Source: Candidatus Cacconaster merdequi
Lineage (GTDB): Bacteria; Bacteroidota; Bacteroidia; Bacteroidales; UBA932
Assembly (NCBI GenBank): GCA_018064345.1
Contig: JAGHVK010000030.1
Location: forward strand, 1-34,274
Direction: 5' to 3'
Length of the DNA stretch: 34,274 bases
Each line of letters begins with the position of its first letter. The stretch's first letter is position 1. Below the pieces are notes generated by a model. It was not told the DNA's origin. It made no database searches and saw only the letters and a program-made list of their open reading frames with translations. Position numbers and translations under genes: made by a program. Of the stretch, positions 1-6,642 are shown one piece after another.

Positions 1-91
1 ACAAAAACAGGACACCTGTTCAAAATGAATCAAATGTCCTGTTGTACTTAGAGCACGAGAGCTTGCCTCCTCTCGACTTAAAATCGCCTTA
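1..91 (-). ncRNA. Candidate small RNA or attenuated leader
   Basis: The leftward promoter at 98-128 would produce an RNA of about 90 nt. It contains a hairpin CGAGAG/CTCTCG (75-70 with 61-56) with GGAGGCAA exposed in the loop. It ends in a 9-bp stem AACAGGACA/TGTCCTGTT (43-35 with 14-6) running into a T tract, which is the form of an intrinsic terminator. It could be a free small RNA or the regulated leader of a gene left of the window. I do not recognise the family. On the plus strand one frame is open from position 3 to a TAA at 120-122 (about 39 codons), so the 3' end of a rightward gene is a weaker alternative. Confidence 0.4.
2..43 (-). terminator. Intrinsic terminator of the leftward RNA
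   Basis: Minus-strand stem AACAGGACA (43-35) pairs with TGTCCTGTT (14-6) around a 20-nt loop and is followed by a run of T. The T run continues to position 3. Confidence 0.5.
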
Positions 92-97
92 CGAGGG

Positions 98-128
98 CAA
101 AGTTACGAACATTTTTAATTAATGCAAA
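98..128 (-). promoter_or_regulatory. Leftward Bacteroidetes-type promoter
   Basis: On the minus strand a TTTG box (128-125) is followed 19 bp later by TAACTTTG (105-98). This fits the Bacteroidetes housekeeping promoter pattern TTTG-N19/21-TAnnTTTG. Transcription would start near position 91 and run left, out of the window, away from the lipoprotein operon. The match is one of the two best in the window. Confidence 0.7.
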
Positions 129-132
129 TTTT

Positions 133-169
133 TCCCATCCGGGCCTGAGCGCCCGACCGGGAGCCAATT
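133..169 (+). promoter_or_regulatory. GC-rich leader hairpin, copy 1
   Basis: Nested stems TCCC/GGGA (133-136 with 159-162) and CGGGC/GCCCG (140-144 with 151-155) enclose a CTGAGC loop. The hairpin is preceded by a T run and followed by CCAATT. A related hairpin with the same blocks (GGGCCTGA, CCGGGA, CCAATT) lies at 2746-2783 before the second lipoprotein gene. The T run is upstream, so it is not a plus-strand terminator. A role in mRNA stability or translation of the lipoprotein genes is inference. Confidence 0.5.
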
Positions 170-213
170 GAAACAAAACAAATAATATTCATTAATTTAT
201 TAATATCATTATC

Positions 214-2736
214 ATGAAAAAGTATCTATTGCTTCTTTCCTTTGCCGCACTGTTGTTTGCAGGATGCGACAAAGAACAGTTCGAGGCCAGGACCGCCACA
301 GATGGCGAAATGGTTGAGGCAAGCTTCACTGCTGCCACTACAGATGCAGTGATTTCAAAAGCGACCATTGACAACGATGGCCAGGGCGCATTCATCAAGC
401 GCTGGATTATGGAGGTACGCGACGCATCCGGAGCCGTTTATTCAAGAAAGGTTGAAAACGAAACCGCCGGGACTCTTCAGCACACTTTCAAAGTAAAACT
501 CTTCAAGAACCAGCAGTACACATTTGCATTCTGGGCTGACAACGGAGGCGAATATTTCGATGTAACTGACTTGAGAGCCGTTACATTCAATGACGCAACT
601 GCCAACTTGGACGAAAAAGACGCGTTCTCTGCCGTTGAGAAAAACCTCACTTTCACTGAATCATTCTCGAAGACAATAATTCTTTACCGTCCGTTCGCAC
701 AGCTGAATGTAATCACCACAGACCTTAACGACCTTTTCCTCGATGCACTTAACGCTGGTGCATACAATGCTTTCAAACCAAAGAATTTCAAGGCCACACT
801 CACATTGCCATCCAAGTTCAATGTGCTGACAGAAGAAGCCAGTGAAGAAGGTGAAGTCGAACTGACTGCCGGACAATTCTATGGCAAGGGCGAGCAGAGT
901 TATGAAAATCACCCGTCAATGGCAACTATGTTCATGGCATACGTGTTCGCCAGCAAAGATGAAAAAGACCCAAGGGATATCAAGTTCAAGTTCGAAGTTG
1001 ATTCTCAGGCAGGAAGCAATGAATATGAGTTCACTGCTGTCCCTCTCCAGCGCAACTACCGCACTAACATCATAGGTAACTTACTCAGCGGCAACGCAGA
1101 ATGGAATGTAATCATCAATCCTGACTGGGAAGATGAATATATATTCGAGCGTTGGAGCGAAGGAATGATTACTGCCGTAACTCCGGACAACGATGGAATC
1201 TACAACATCGCACGTCCTTCAGAACTGGCTTGGATTGCACAGCAGGTTAATTCCGGCAATACATTCGCTGGCAAGACCGTTAAACTCCTCGAAGACATTG
1301 ACCTCAACAATGGTGCGTGGACTCCTATCGGAAAGAGTGACGTTCTCTCATTCAAGGGAACATTCGACGGTAATGATAAGATTATCAAGAACCTTAACGT
1401 GAACCTTGGCAACTCTGACTTGAATGCAGGACTATTCTCATTCGTAAGCAACGCTGTAGTCAAGAACTTCACCATTGATGGAGCAAAAGTTTCAGTTGTA
1501 GGTGGAGCTGCAGGCGTTGTTGCCGGCAAGATGTTCCCAGGTGGTCTCATTGAAAACGTCGGCGTAAAGAATGCAGAACTGGCAGGATGCCGCCAGATGG
1601 GAGGAATCATCGGTTCAATTTACGGAAAAGTAAAGAACTGCAAGGCTGAAAATATTGAAATCACTGCAGTTCCTAATTGGACAGGTAGCGAATATGACAA
1701 CGGTGACAAGTGTGGCGCTATCGTTGGTTTCAGCGCTTTTGACAATGATGGCGGCGAAATCAGCAATAGCATTGCAAAGAATGTGGTTATCAAGGGATAC
1801 CGTGACCTCGGTGGTATTGTTGGCGCAGCTGACTGCAGCAAAACAACAATTAAAGATAATCAGGTTCTCGGTGCAGAAATCACTGCTGACCAGACAATCA
1901 ATTCTTACGGCAAGAAAGACTACAACGTAGGTGCAATCGTAGGTCGTGTAAATGCCGGCTCAATCGATGCAAGCAACACCTCAGAGGGTGTGATTACAAA
2001 GACCATCGGCAATGCAGTTGAGAAGGCACTCTCTGAAGCTGCTGAAGGTGAGACTGTAACTATAACTGAAAATACAAGCAACATTACTATTCCTGCAACA
2101 CTCGCAGAGAACGTCACCTTGAAGCAGGCGGAGAATGTGGTTGTGGAAAAGATTTCCATTCCTGCAGGAGCTGACATCAAGGGACTTGTTCTGGAGGAGT
2201 TCACTCCGAATATTGCCGCGATAGACAACTACGATTTCAGCAACGGATTCGTAGATATCAGCAAGGATGCAAAGGTTGAGAATCTTCTCATCAAGAATTG
2301 CAGTTTCACAGGTCCAAATTCCAAGAACAGGACTGCCATTTTCATCCAGCCTTCAGAAACAGCGCAGCCTAAGACAATCGAAATCGAGAATTGCACGTGC
2401 CAGGATATCAGATACTTCATTTACACAAACGGCCAGATTCCAGGAACAACCATCAAGGTTACTAATTGCGAGGTTACAAATATGTACTCCTGGGCAATAA
2501 TGATCAACAATGGCAATATTGCTGGAATTGACGTTCAGAATTGTACATTCTCAGGCGGAGATATCGTCAAGGCACTTGATGGTAACAAGGACCCTGATTT
2601 CAAATTCACTTTCAAGAACAATACTATTACCGGCAACACTGCCAATTTCTCTCTGAAAGCGAAGGCTGAAAACACGTTCATTTCGGGCAACACGAAAGGC
2701 GGCACAGATTGGAATCCAACCATTGGAGTATTATAG
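214..2736 (+). CDS. DUF6562-type lipoprotein with C-terminal GLUG/beta-helix region
   Basis: An 840-residue predicted lipoprotein. The signal peptide ends in a lipobox LFAGC (Cys18) followed by DKE, a charged stretch compatible with surface export of Bacteroidetes lipoproteins. Residues ~30-315 match the two downstream paralogues block by block (KRWIMEVRD, FAFWAD, RPFAQLNV, RNYRTNIIGNLLSG, EWNV), which I assign to the DUF6562 family. The paralogues end there. This protein continues for ~520 residues with GLUG-like units (GTFDGNDKIIKNLNV, AGLFSFV, MGGIIGSI), then short strand-turn repeats rich in Asn and Ile, typical of a right-handed beta-helix. It is the first gene of a likely three-gene operon. 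A structural or adhesive surface role is inference; no enzymatic motif is seen. The start is the ATG giving a clean signal peptide. Confidence 0.8.
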   Translation: MKKYLLLLSFAALLFAGCDKEQFEARTATDGEMVEASFTAATTDAVISKATIDNDGQGAFIKRWIMEVRDASGAVYSRKVENETAGTLQHTFKVKLFKNQQYTFAFWADNGGEYFDVTDLRAVTFNDATANLDEKDAFSAVEKNLTFTESFSKTIILYRPFAQLNVITTDLNDLFLDALNAGAYNAFKPKNFKATLTLPSKFNVLTEEASEEGEVELTAGQFYGKGEQSYENHPSMATMFMAYVFASKDEKDPRDIKFKFEVDSQAGSNEYEFTAVPLQRNYRTNIIGNLLSGNAEWNVIINPDWEDEYIFERWSEGMITAVTPDNDGIYNIARPSELAWIAQQVNSGNTFAGKTVKLLEDIDLNNGAWTPIGKSDVLSFKGTFDGNDKIIKNLNVNLGNSDLNAGLFSFVSNAVVKNFTIDGAKVSVVGGAAGVVAGKMFPGGLIENVGVKNAELAGCRQMGGIIGSIYGKVKNCKAENIEITAVPNWTGSEYDNGDKCGAIVGFSAFDNDGGEISNSIAKNVVIKGYRDLGGIVGAADCSKTTIKDNQVLGAEITADQTINSYGKKDYNVGAIVGRVNAGSIDASNTSEGVITKTIGNAVEKALSEAAEGETVTITENTSNITIPATLAENVTLKQAENVVVEKISIPAGADIKGLVLEEFTPNIAAIDNYDFSNGFVDISKDAKVENLLIKNCSFTGPNSKNRTAIFIQPSETAQPKTIEIENCTCQDIRYFIYTNGQIPGTTIKVTNCEVTNMYSWAIMINNGNIAGIDVQNCTFSGGDIVKALDGNKDPDFKFTFKNNTITGNTANFSLKAKAENTFISGNTKGGTDWNPTIGVL

Positions 2737-2745
2737 AATCTCTTT

Positions 2746-2783
2746 TTCCCGGGCGGGCCTGACCGCCTTCCCGGGAACCAATT
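2746..2783 (+). promoter_or_regulatory. GC-rich intercistronic hairpin, copy 2
   Basis: An 8-bp stem TTCCCGGG/CCCGGGAA (2746-2753 with 2770-2777) plus an inner CGG/CCG pair, followed by CCAATT. It sits between the first two lipoprotein genes, 21 nt before the second ATG. It shares its block order with the hairpin at 133-169. It has no T run after it on the plus strand, so read-through into the second gene is expected. Confidence 0.5.
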
Positions 2784-2798
2784 ATTACTATTAGGAAT

Positions 2799-3722
2799 AT
2801 GAAACAGTTTCTCATAGTGGTTTCAGCTGTGGTACTGTTGTTTGCAGGCTGCAGCAAGGAACTGGAAAAATCTTCAGACAACAGGAAAGACCTGGTGGAG
2901 ATTGACGTGACCGCATCACTTCCAAACGCGGCCTTGATTTCAAGGGCCGTCTGGGACAATGACGGAAAAGCCGCTGGGGTCAATCACTGGATAATGGAGA
3001 TATACGACAATGGCGGAATCCTTTACAACCGTCAGGAGAAGGATAACCAGAGCGGCCTTACAAACACCTTCAAGGCCACCCTCGTCAAGAACCAGACTTA
3101 CAGATTCGTATTCTGGGCAGACACCAAAGGGTCGTATTCTACCGCCAGCCTGAAGTCAATCAAGGCCACGGACAAAATATCCGGCAAGGATTCCCGTGAT
3201 GCATTCTTCTGCATGAAAGAGTACAGGTCCACCGCGAGCGGAAGTGTTTCGGCTGAACTTTACCGCCCGTTCGGACAACTGAACATAGTGACCCTCGATG
3301 CCGGGAAGGTGTATGAAGAGATTGGCAATGCAGCCGAATACGCCAAGTTCGAGCCAAAGGATATCAAACTCAAGGCAAAACTTTACAGCGAATTCAATGC
3401 CCTTACCGGAGCCCTGTCAGGCAAGAGTGACGTCACGCTGACCGAAGGGAATTGCTACGGCAAAGGCAATTACTCGTATGCTTCCGCCAGCGATTCGACT
3501 ACCATCTTCATGGATTATGTGTTCGTTGGCACGGAACAGGAGCTCTACGATGTCGATTTCGAATTCAAGTCAAATGGAGAAAAGATAGCATACTCTTTCG
3601 CCTCAATCCCGATGCAGCGCAATTTCCGAACGAATGTCTTCGGCAACCTGATGAGCGGTGATGCTGAGTGGAACGTAGTGATAAAGCCTGAATGGAATGA
3701 ACCTGATTTTACAGAACAATAA
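2799..3722 (+). CDS. DUF6562-type lipoprotein
   Basis: A 307-residue predicted lipoprotein, paralogous to its two neighbours. The lipobox is LFAGC (Cys18) followed by SKE. Conserved family blocks include HWIMEIYD, FVFWAD, LYRPFGQLNIVT, FMDYVF and RNFRTNVFGNLMSGDAEWNV. Unlike the gene before it, it ends directly after this domain, so it defines the minimal domain length (~290 residues after the Cys). It lies 62 nt after the first gene, separated by a hairpin, and 10 nt before the third. The start is preceded by AGGAAT. A surface-exposed or fimbrillin-like structural role is plausible but unproven. Confidence 0.8.
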   Translation: MKQFLIVVSAVVLLFAGCSKELEKSSDNRKDLVEIDVTASLPNAALISRAVWDNDGKAAGVNHWIMEIYDNGGILYNRQEKDNQSGLTNTFKATLVKNQTYRFVFWADTKGSYSTASLKSIKATDKISGKDSRDAFFCMKEYRSTASGSVSAELYRPFGQLNIVTLDAGKVYEEIGNAAEYAKFEPKDIKLKAKLYSEFNALTGALSGKSDVTLTEGNCYGKGNYSYASASDSTTIFMDYVFVGTEQELYDVDFEFKSNGEKIAYSFASIPMQRNFRTNVFGNLMSGDAEWNVVIKPEWNEPDFTEQ

Positions 3723-3732
3723 GCAAAGGAAT

Positions 3733-4698
3733 ATGGTCACTTCTCATAAATTATCAATTATCCTGCTGTCCGCCATACTGTTATGTGCAGGGTGCGCGAA
3801 GATTGAAGCGAACCTTTCAAACGATGTCGGGAGAGTGACTGCAAGAGTCGAATTGGACGCATTGCAGAGCAAGGCCGTTTCTGACGGGGACGGAGCAGCC
3901 GCCAACATCGACCGATGGATAATTGAAGTAAGGGATATCCTTCAGCAGGATGCCGTGTATTACCGCGAAGTGAAAGCATCTGAAAAAGGCGTCAGGACTC
4001 AGACTTTTGAACTAACCCTCGTAAAGAACCACACATACGCCATCGCATTCTGGGCTGACAAGAGCGGAAGCTACGACGTAAGCAACCTGCAACGGGTAAA
4101 ATTCACCAATATCGCCAAAATCGGCAATTCAGACACTTTCGACGCATTCTTTGCAGGGATACAGTTCACATACGACGGGACACCTGCAATGAACGTGAAA
4201 CTATACCGTCCGCTGGCACAGGTAAATGTCATCACCACCGACCTTCCTGACCTGAAAGCCGGCTCGACTGCCGCATCCTACGCTTCATACGAGCCGAAGA
4301 AGTTTTCATTCAGGACTAATCTGCCAACCGCGTTCAACGTTTACAACGGGGAAGCATCCGAGGAGCAGGAGGTGACGATAACACCGGAAGCGGCTGTGGA
4401 CAAATGCTATGCATCATACGCTGCCGCAGCTGACCCGACTACAATCTTCATGGTATATGTGCTCGGTAACAAATATGCCAATGAACAGGAGAAGGATATC
4501 CGCAACATCGGCTTTTCAATGAAGCCGGGAGGTGTTCTGATTGATTGCCAGTTCAATTCGATTCCTGTCAAAAGAAACTACCGCACCAATATCATAGGGA
4601 GTTTCCTGACCAATTCCACAATCTGGACGGTTGAAGTGGTACCGTCATGGAAGAGTGGTGACGAGGGCGAGGGAGACCTGAAAGCAAGCCTCAACTGA
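3733..4698 (+). CDS. DUF6562-type lipoprotein
   Basis: A 321-residue predicted lipoprotein, third member of the paralogue set. I chose the ATG at 3733 rather than the upstream one at 3697, because it gives a normal signal peptide (VTSHKLSIILLSAILLCAGC), is preceded by AAAGGA, and avoids overlap with the previous gene. The mature part shows DRWIIEVRD, IAFWAD, LYRPLAQVNVITTDL, IFMVYVL and RNYRTNIIGSF. Its acidic C-terminal tail is longer than in the second copy. The gap to the previous stop is 10 nt, so co-transcription is likely. Function unknown; same family inference as its neighbours. Confidence 0.8.
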   Translation: MVTSHKLSIILLSAILLCAGCAKIEANLSNDVGRVTARVELDALQSKAVSDGDGAAANIDRWIIEVRDILQQDAVYYREVKASEKGVRTQTFELTLVKNHTYAIAFWADKSGSYDVSNLQRVKFTNIAKIGNSDTFDAFFAGIQFTYDGTPAMNVKLYRPLAQVNVITTDLPDLKAGSTAASYASYEPKKFSFRTNLPTAFNVYNGEASEEQEVTITPEAAVDKCYASYAAAADPTTIFMVYVLGNKYANEQEKDIRNIGFSMKPGGVLIDCQFNSIPVKRNYRTNIIGSFLTNSTIWTVEVVPSWKSGDEGEGDLKASLN

Positions 4699-4731
4699 TC
4701 CGGACATCCAATCAGTCAACAATCTGACCGG

Positions 4732-4753
4732 TTCCGCCATCGGAATGGCGGAA
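4732..4753. terminator. Hairpin between convergent genes
   Basis: A perfect 9-bp stem TTCCGCCAT/ATGGCGGAA around CGGA lies between the lipoprotein operon and the convergent DUF362 gene. There is no long T tract on either side, so it may terminate weakly or act as a 3'-end stabiliser. Confidence 0.5.
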
Positions 4754-4759
4754 TACTGC

Positions 4760-5887
4760 CTACATCTTTATAAGTTCGTACTCTCTTGAGCCGAGACCGA
4801 TTTTCTCGGCCTGTTCAAGGCAGGAGCGCCATTCGCTCTCCGGTGTCGAATTCTTGAAGTGGTCGTGATGGTCCACGAAACCTTCACTGTGGATATTGTT
4901 GTAAAGTTGGCTGCCCGGCATAGGTTCAAGTTTCAGGCAGGCATCCACACAAGCCCAATCAAGAGCGAGAGGGTCGAAAGAGGCGAACATCCCGACATCA
5001 GGAAGTATTGGGATATCGTTCTCAGAGTGGCAGTCGCAATTCGGGGAAATGTCCAGAACAAGTGAAATATGGAATGACGGGCGGCCGTCAATCACAGCCT
5101 TGGTGTATTCGGCTATCCGGCGGCTGAGCATCTCATTGGCATTGTTCTCCAAGAAACAGATAGCATCGAAATTGCAGGCGCCCAGGCATCTGCCGCATCC
5201 GACACAATTCTCGCTTATTGTCATTTTCTTCTTTGTCCCATCAAATACGAGACCACCGTTAGCACACTCTTTCTGGCACTTACGGCAACCACGGCACTTC
5301 TCTTCATTGATAGTGGCCTTCCCGTGGCTGTGCTGGTCCTTCTTTCCGGCACGCGAACCACATCCCATTCCGATATTCTTCAGGCAACCTCCGAAACCGG
5401 TAGCCTCGTGGCCCTTGAAATGAGTGAGGCTTATGACTATGTCGGCATCCATCACAGCCCTGCCTATCCAGGCCTCTTTCACATACTCTCCACCTGCAAC
5501 AGGAACGGCAACATCGTCAGTACCCTTCAAACCGTCTCCAATGATAATCGGACATCCTACAGTCAAAGGGGTGAATCCGTTTTCCCAAGCGCAATAGAGG
5601 TGTTCGAGAGCATTTTTCCTTTTGCCCGGATACATAGTGTTGCAATCGGTCAAAAACGGCTTTCCGCCCAGTTCCTTGACCACATCAACAACTGCACGGG
5701 CATAGTTCGGACGGAGGAAGCTGAGGTTGCCCTGTTCTCCGAAATGCATCTTGATAGCTACGAACTTGCCGTCCATATCTATGTTGCCAATCCCGGCGGC
5801 CTTTATCAATTTCTTGAGTTTTACCGCAGTCCCTTCACCATACGCAACAGTATGGAAATCCGTGAAGAATACCTTTGACTTTTCCAT
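4760..5887 (-). CDS. DUF362 domain protein with two 4Fe-4S clusters
   Basis: A 375-residue cytoplasmic protein. The N-terminal ~180 residues and the C-terminal ~110 match the DUF362 family (KMHFGEQGN, LTDCNTMYPGKR, SLTHFKGHEATGFGGCLKNIGMG). Between them sits a bacterial ferredoxin pair with the motifs CRGCRKCQKEC and CVGCGRCLGAC, expected to bind two [4Fe-4S] clusters. DUF362 proteins are widespread in anaerobes, but their substrate is not known to me; a redox role is inference. The gene has its own promoter at 5904-5935 and is convergent with the lipoprotein operon. The ATG follows the promoter at a normal distance. No key residue seems lost. Confidence 0.85.
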   Translation of the reverse strand: MEKSKVFFTDFHTVAYGEGTAVKLKKLIKAAGIGNIDMDGKFVAIKMHFGEQGNLSFLRPNYARAVVDVVKELGGKPFLTDCNTMYPGKRKNALEHLYCAWENGFTPLTVGCPIIIGDGLKGTDDVAVPVAGGEYVKEAWIGRAVMDADIVISLTHFKGHEATGFGGCLKNIGMGCGSRAGKKDQHSHGKATINEEKCRGCRKCQKECANGGLVFDGTKKKMTISENCVGCGRCLGACNFDAICFLENNANEMLSRRIAEYTKAVIDGRPSFHISLVLDISPNCDCHSENDIPILPDVGMFASFDPLALDWACVDACLKLEPMPGSQLYNNIHSEGFVDHHDHFKNSTPESEWRSCLEQAEKIGLGSREYELIKM

Positions 5888-5903
5888 TTCTTTATATTTT
5901 TCT

Positions 5904-5935
5904 CAAATATACCATTATTTATCATTCGATTGAAA
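5904..5935 (-). promoter_or_regulatory. Promoter of the DUF362 gene
   Basis: Minus-strand TATATTTG (5911-5904), with TTTC 20 bp upstream (5935-5932), close to the Bacteroidetes consensus. It lies in the 50-bp gap after the LOG gene and would start transcription about 10 nt before the DUF362 ATG. Confidence 0.6.
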
Positions 5936-5937
5936 TA

Positions 5938-6495
5938 TTACTTGCACAAGTGCTGCATAAGTTCCTCGACACTTGAGCAGAATATCATCATATCATTCAG
6001 ATGGGGTTTGAGGAAACCAGCCTTGGCCATATTTGCGACCAATTGTTTCAAAGGCTCGTAATAGCCATCGTAGTCAAGCACATATACAGGTTTTGAATGT
6101 TTGTCGATGGAACGGTTGCAAGCATACGTGAAGAGTTCATCTAGTGTACCGAAACTGCCGGGAAGAGTCACACTGCACTCTCCGAGTTCCTCCATAACCT
6201 TTTTCCTTTCGGCAAAATCTTCAACCTCAATCATTTCTGAAACATCGGAGCGCTGTACCTCGATTCCACGGCTCCAGATATCACGGGTACCACGGAATGA
6301 GCGGGGAAACACTCCGATTACCTTGCCGCCTGCTTCCAGGGCACCATCGGCAAGATCCTTCATAGTGCCTACATTCGAGCCTCCATAGACAATGGTATGT
6401 CCGTTCTCAGCCAGAATGCGGCCGAAATTGCGTGCAAGGGTGTTGTATTTCGAATCGCAATGGATTGATGAGCCAAGATAGATTGAGATGTTCAT
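5938..6495 (-). CDS. LOG family protein (TIGR00730-type)
   Basis: A 185-residue Rossmann-fold protein of the LOG/TIGR00730 family. Plant LOG and some bacterial members are cytokinin riboside 5'-monophosphate phosphoribohydrolases; many bacterial members act as general nucleotide 5'-monophosphate nucleosidases. Visible motifs are VYGGSNVGTMKDLADGAL near the N terminus, AERKKVM, and LPGSFGTLDEL. The last corresponds to the family's PGGxGTxxE signature, with the second Gly replaced by Ser and the Glu retained. The start overlaps the stop of the Cys-rich peptide gene by ATGA, so it is the last gene of the LysE-feo transcription unit. Its link to iron uptake is unclear. Confidence 0.85.
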   Translation of the reverse strand: MNISIYLGSSIHCDSKYNTLARNFGRILAENGHTIVYGGSNVGTMKDLADGALEAGGKVIGVFPRSFRGTRDIWSRGIEVQRSDVSEMIEVEDFAERKKVMEELGECSVTLPGSFGTLDELFTYACNRSIDKHSKPVYVLDYDGYYEPLKQLVANMAKAGFLKPHLNDMMIFCSSVEELMQHLCK

Positions 6496-6638
6496 ACTTT
6501 CATATTTTTATTGCAGTCAGCGGAATGCGGACATCCGTCACAGCCCGTAGAGCATCCCCTGCCCTTTATAATCTTTCTGAGAGCAAGGACTGCGGCGAAC
6601 ACCACGACAAGAAGCACTATCACCGATGCAAGATTCAT
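6492..6638 (-). CDS. FeoB-associated Cys-rich membrane peptide
   Basis: A 48-residue peptide with one N-terminal membrane segment (residues ~3-20) followed by a basic stretch and the Cys cluster CSTGCDGCPHSADC. This architecture matches the small FeoB-associated Cys-rich membrane proteins found directly after feoB in anaerobes. The start is the ATG 4 nt after the feoAB stop; an earlier in-frame ATG would lie inside feoAB. Its stop overlaps the LOG start by ATGA. It is presumed to work with FeoB at the inner membrane, perhaps binding metal through its five cysteines. Confidence 0.8.
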   Translation of the reverse strand: MNLASVIVLLVVVFAAVLALRKIIKGRGCSTGCDGCPHSADCNKNMKV

Positions 6639-6642
6639 TCTG

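Noticed and set aside
3-122. Open frame of about 39 codons on the plus strand ending in TAA, as the 3' end of a gene
   Set aside because: No recognisable protein motif, and the same stretch is better explained by hairpins, a terminator and a leftward promoter. It remains possible.
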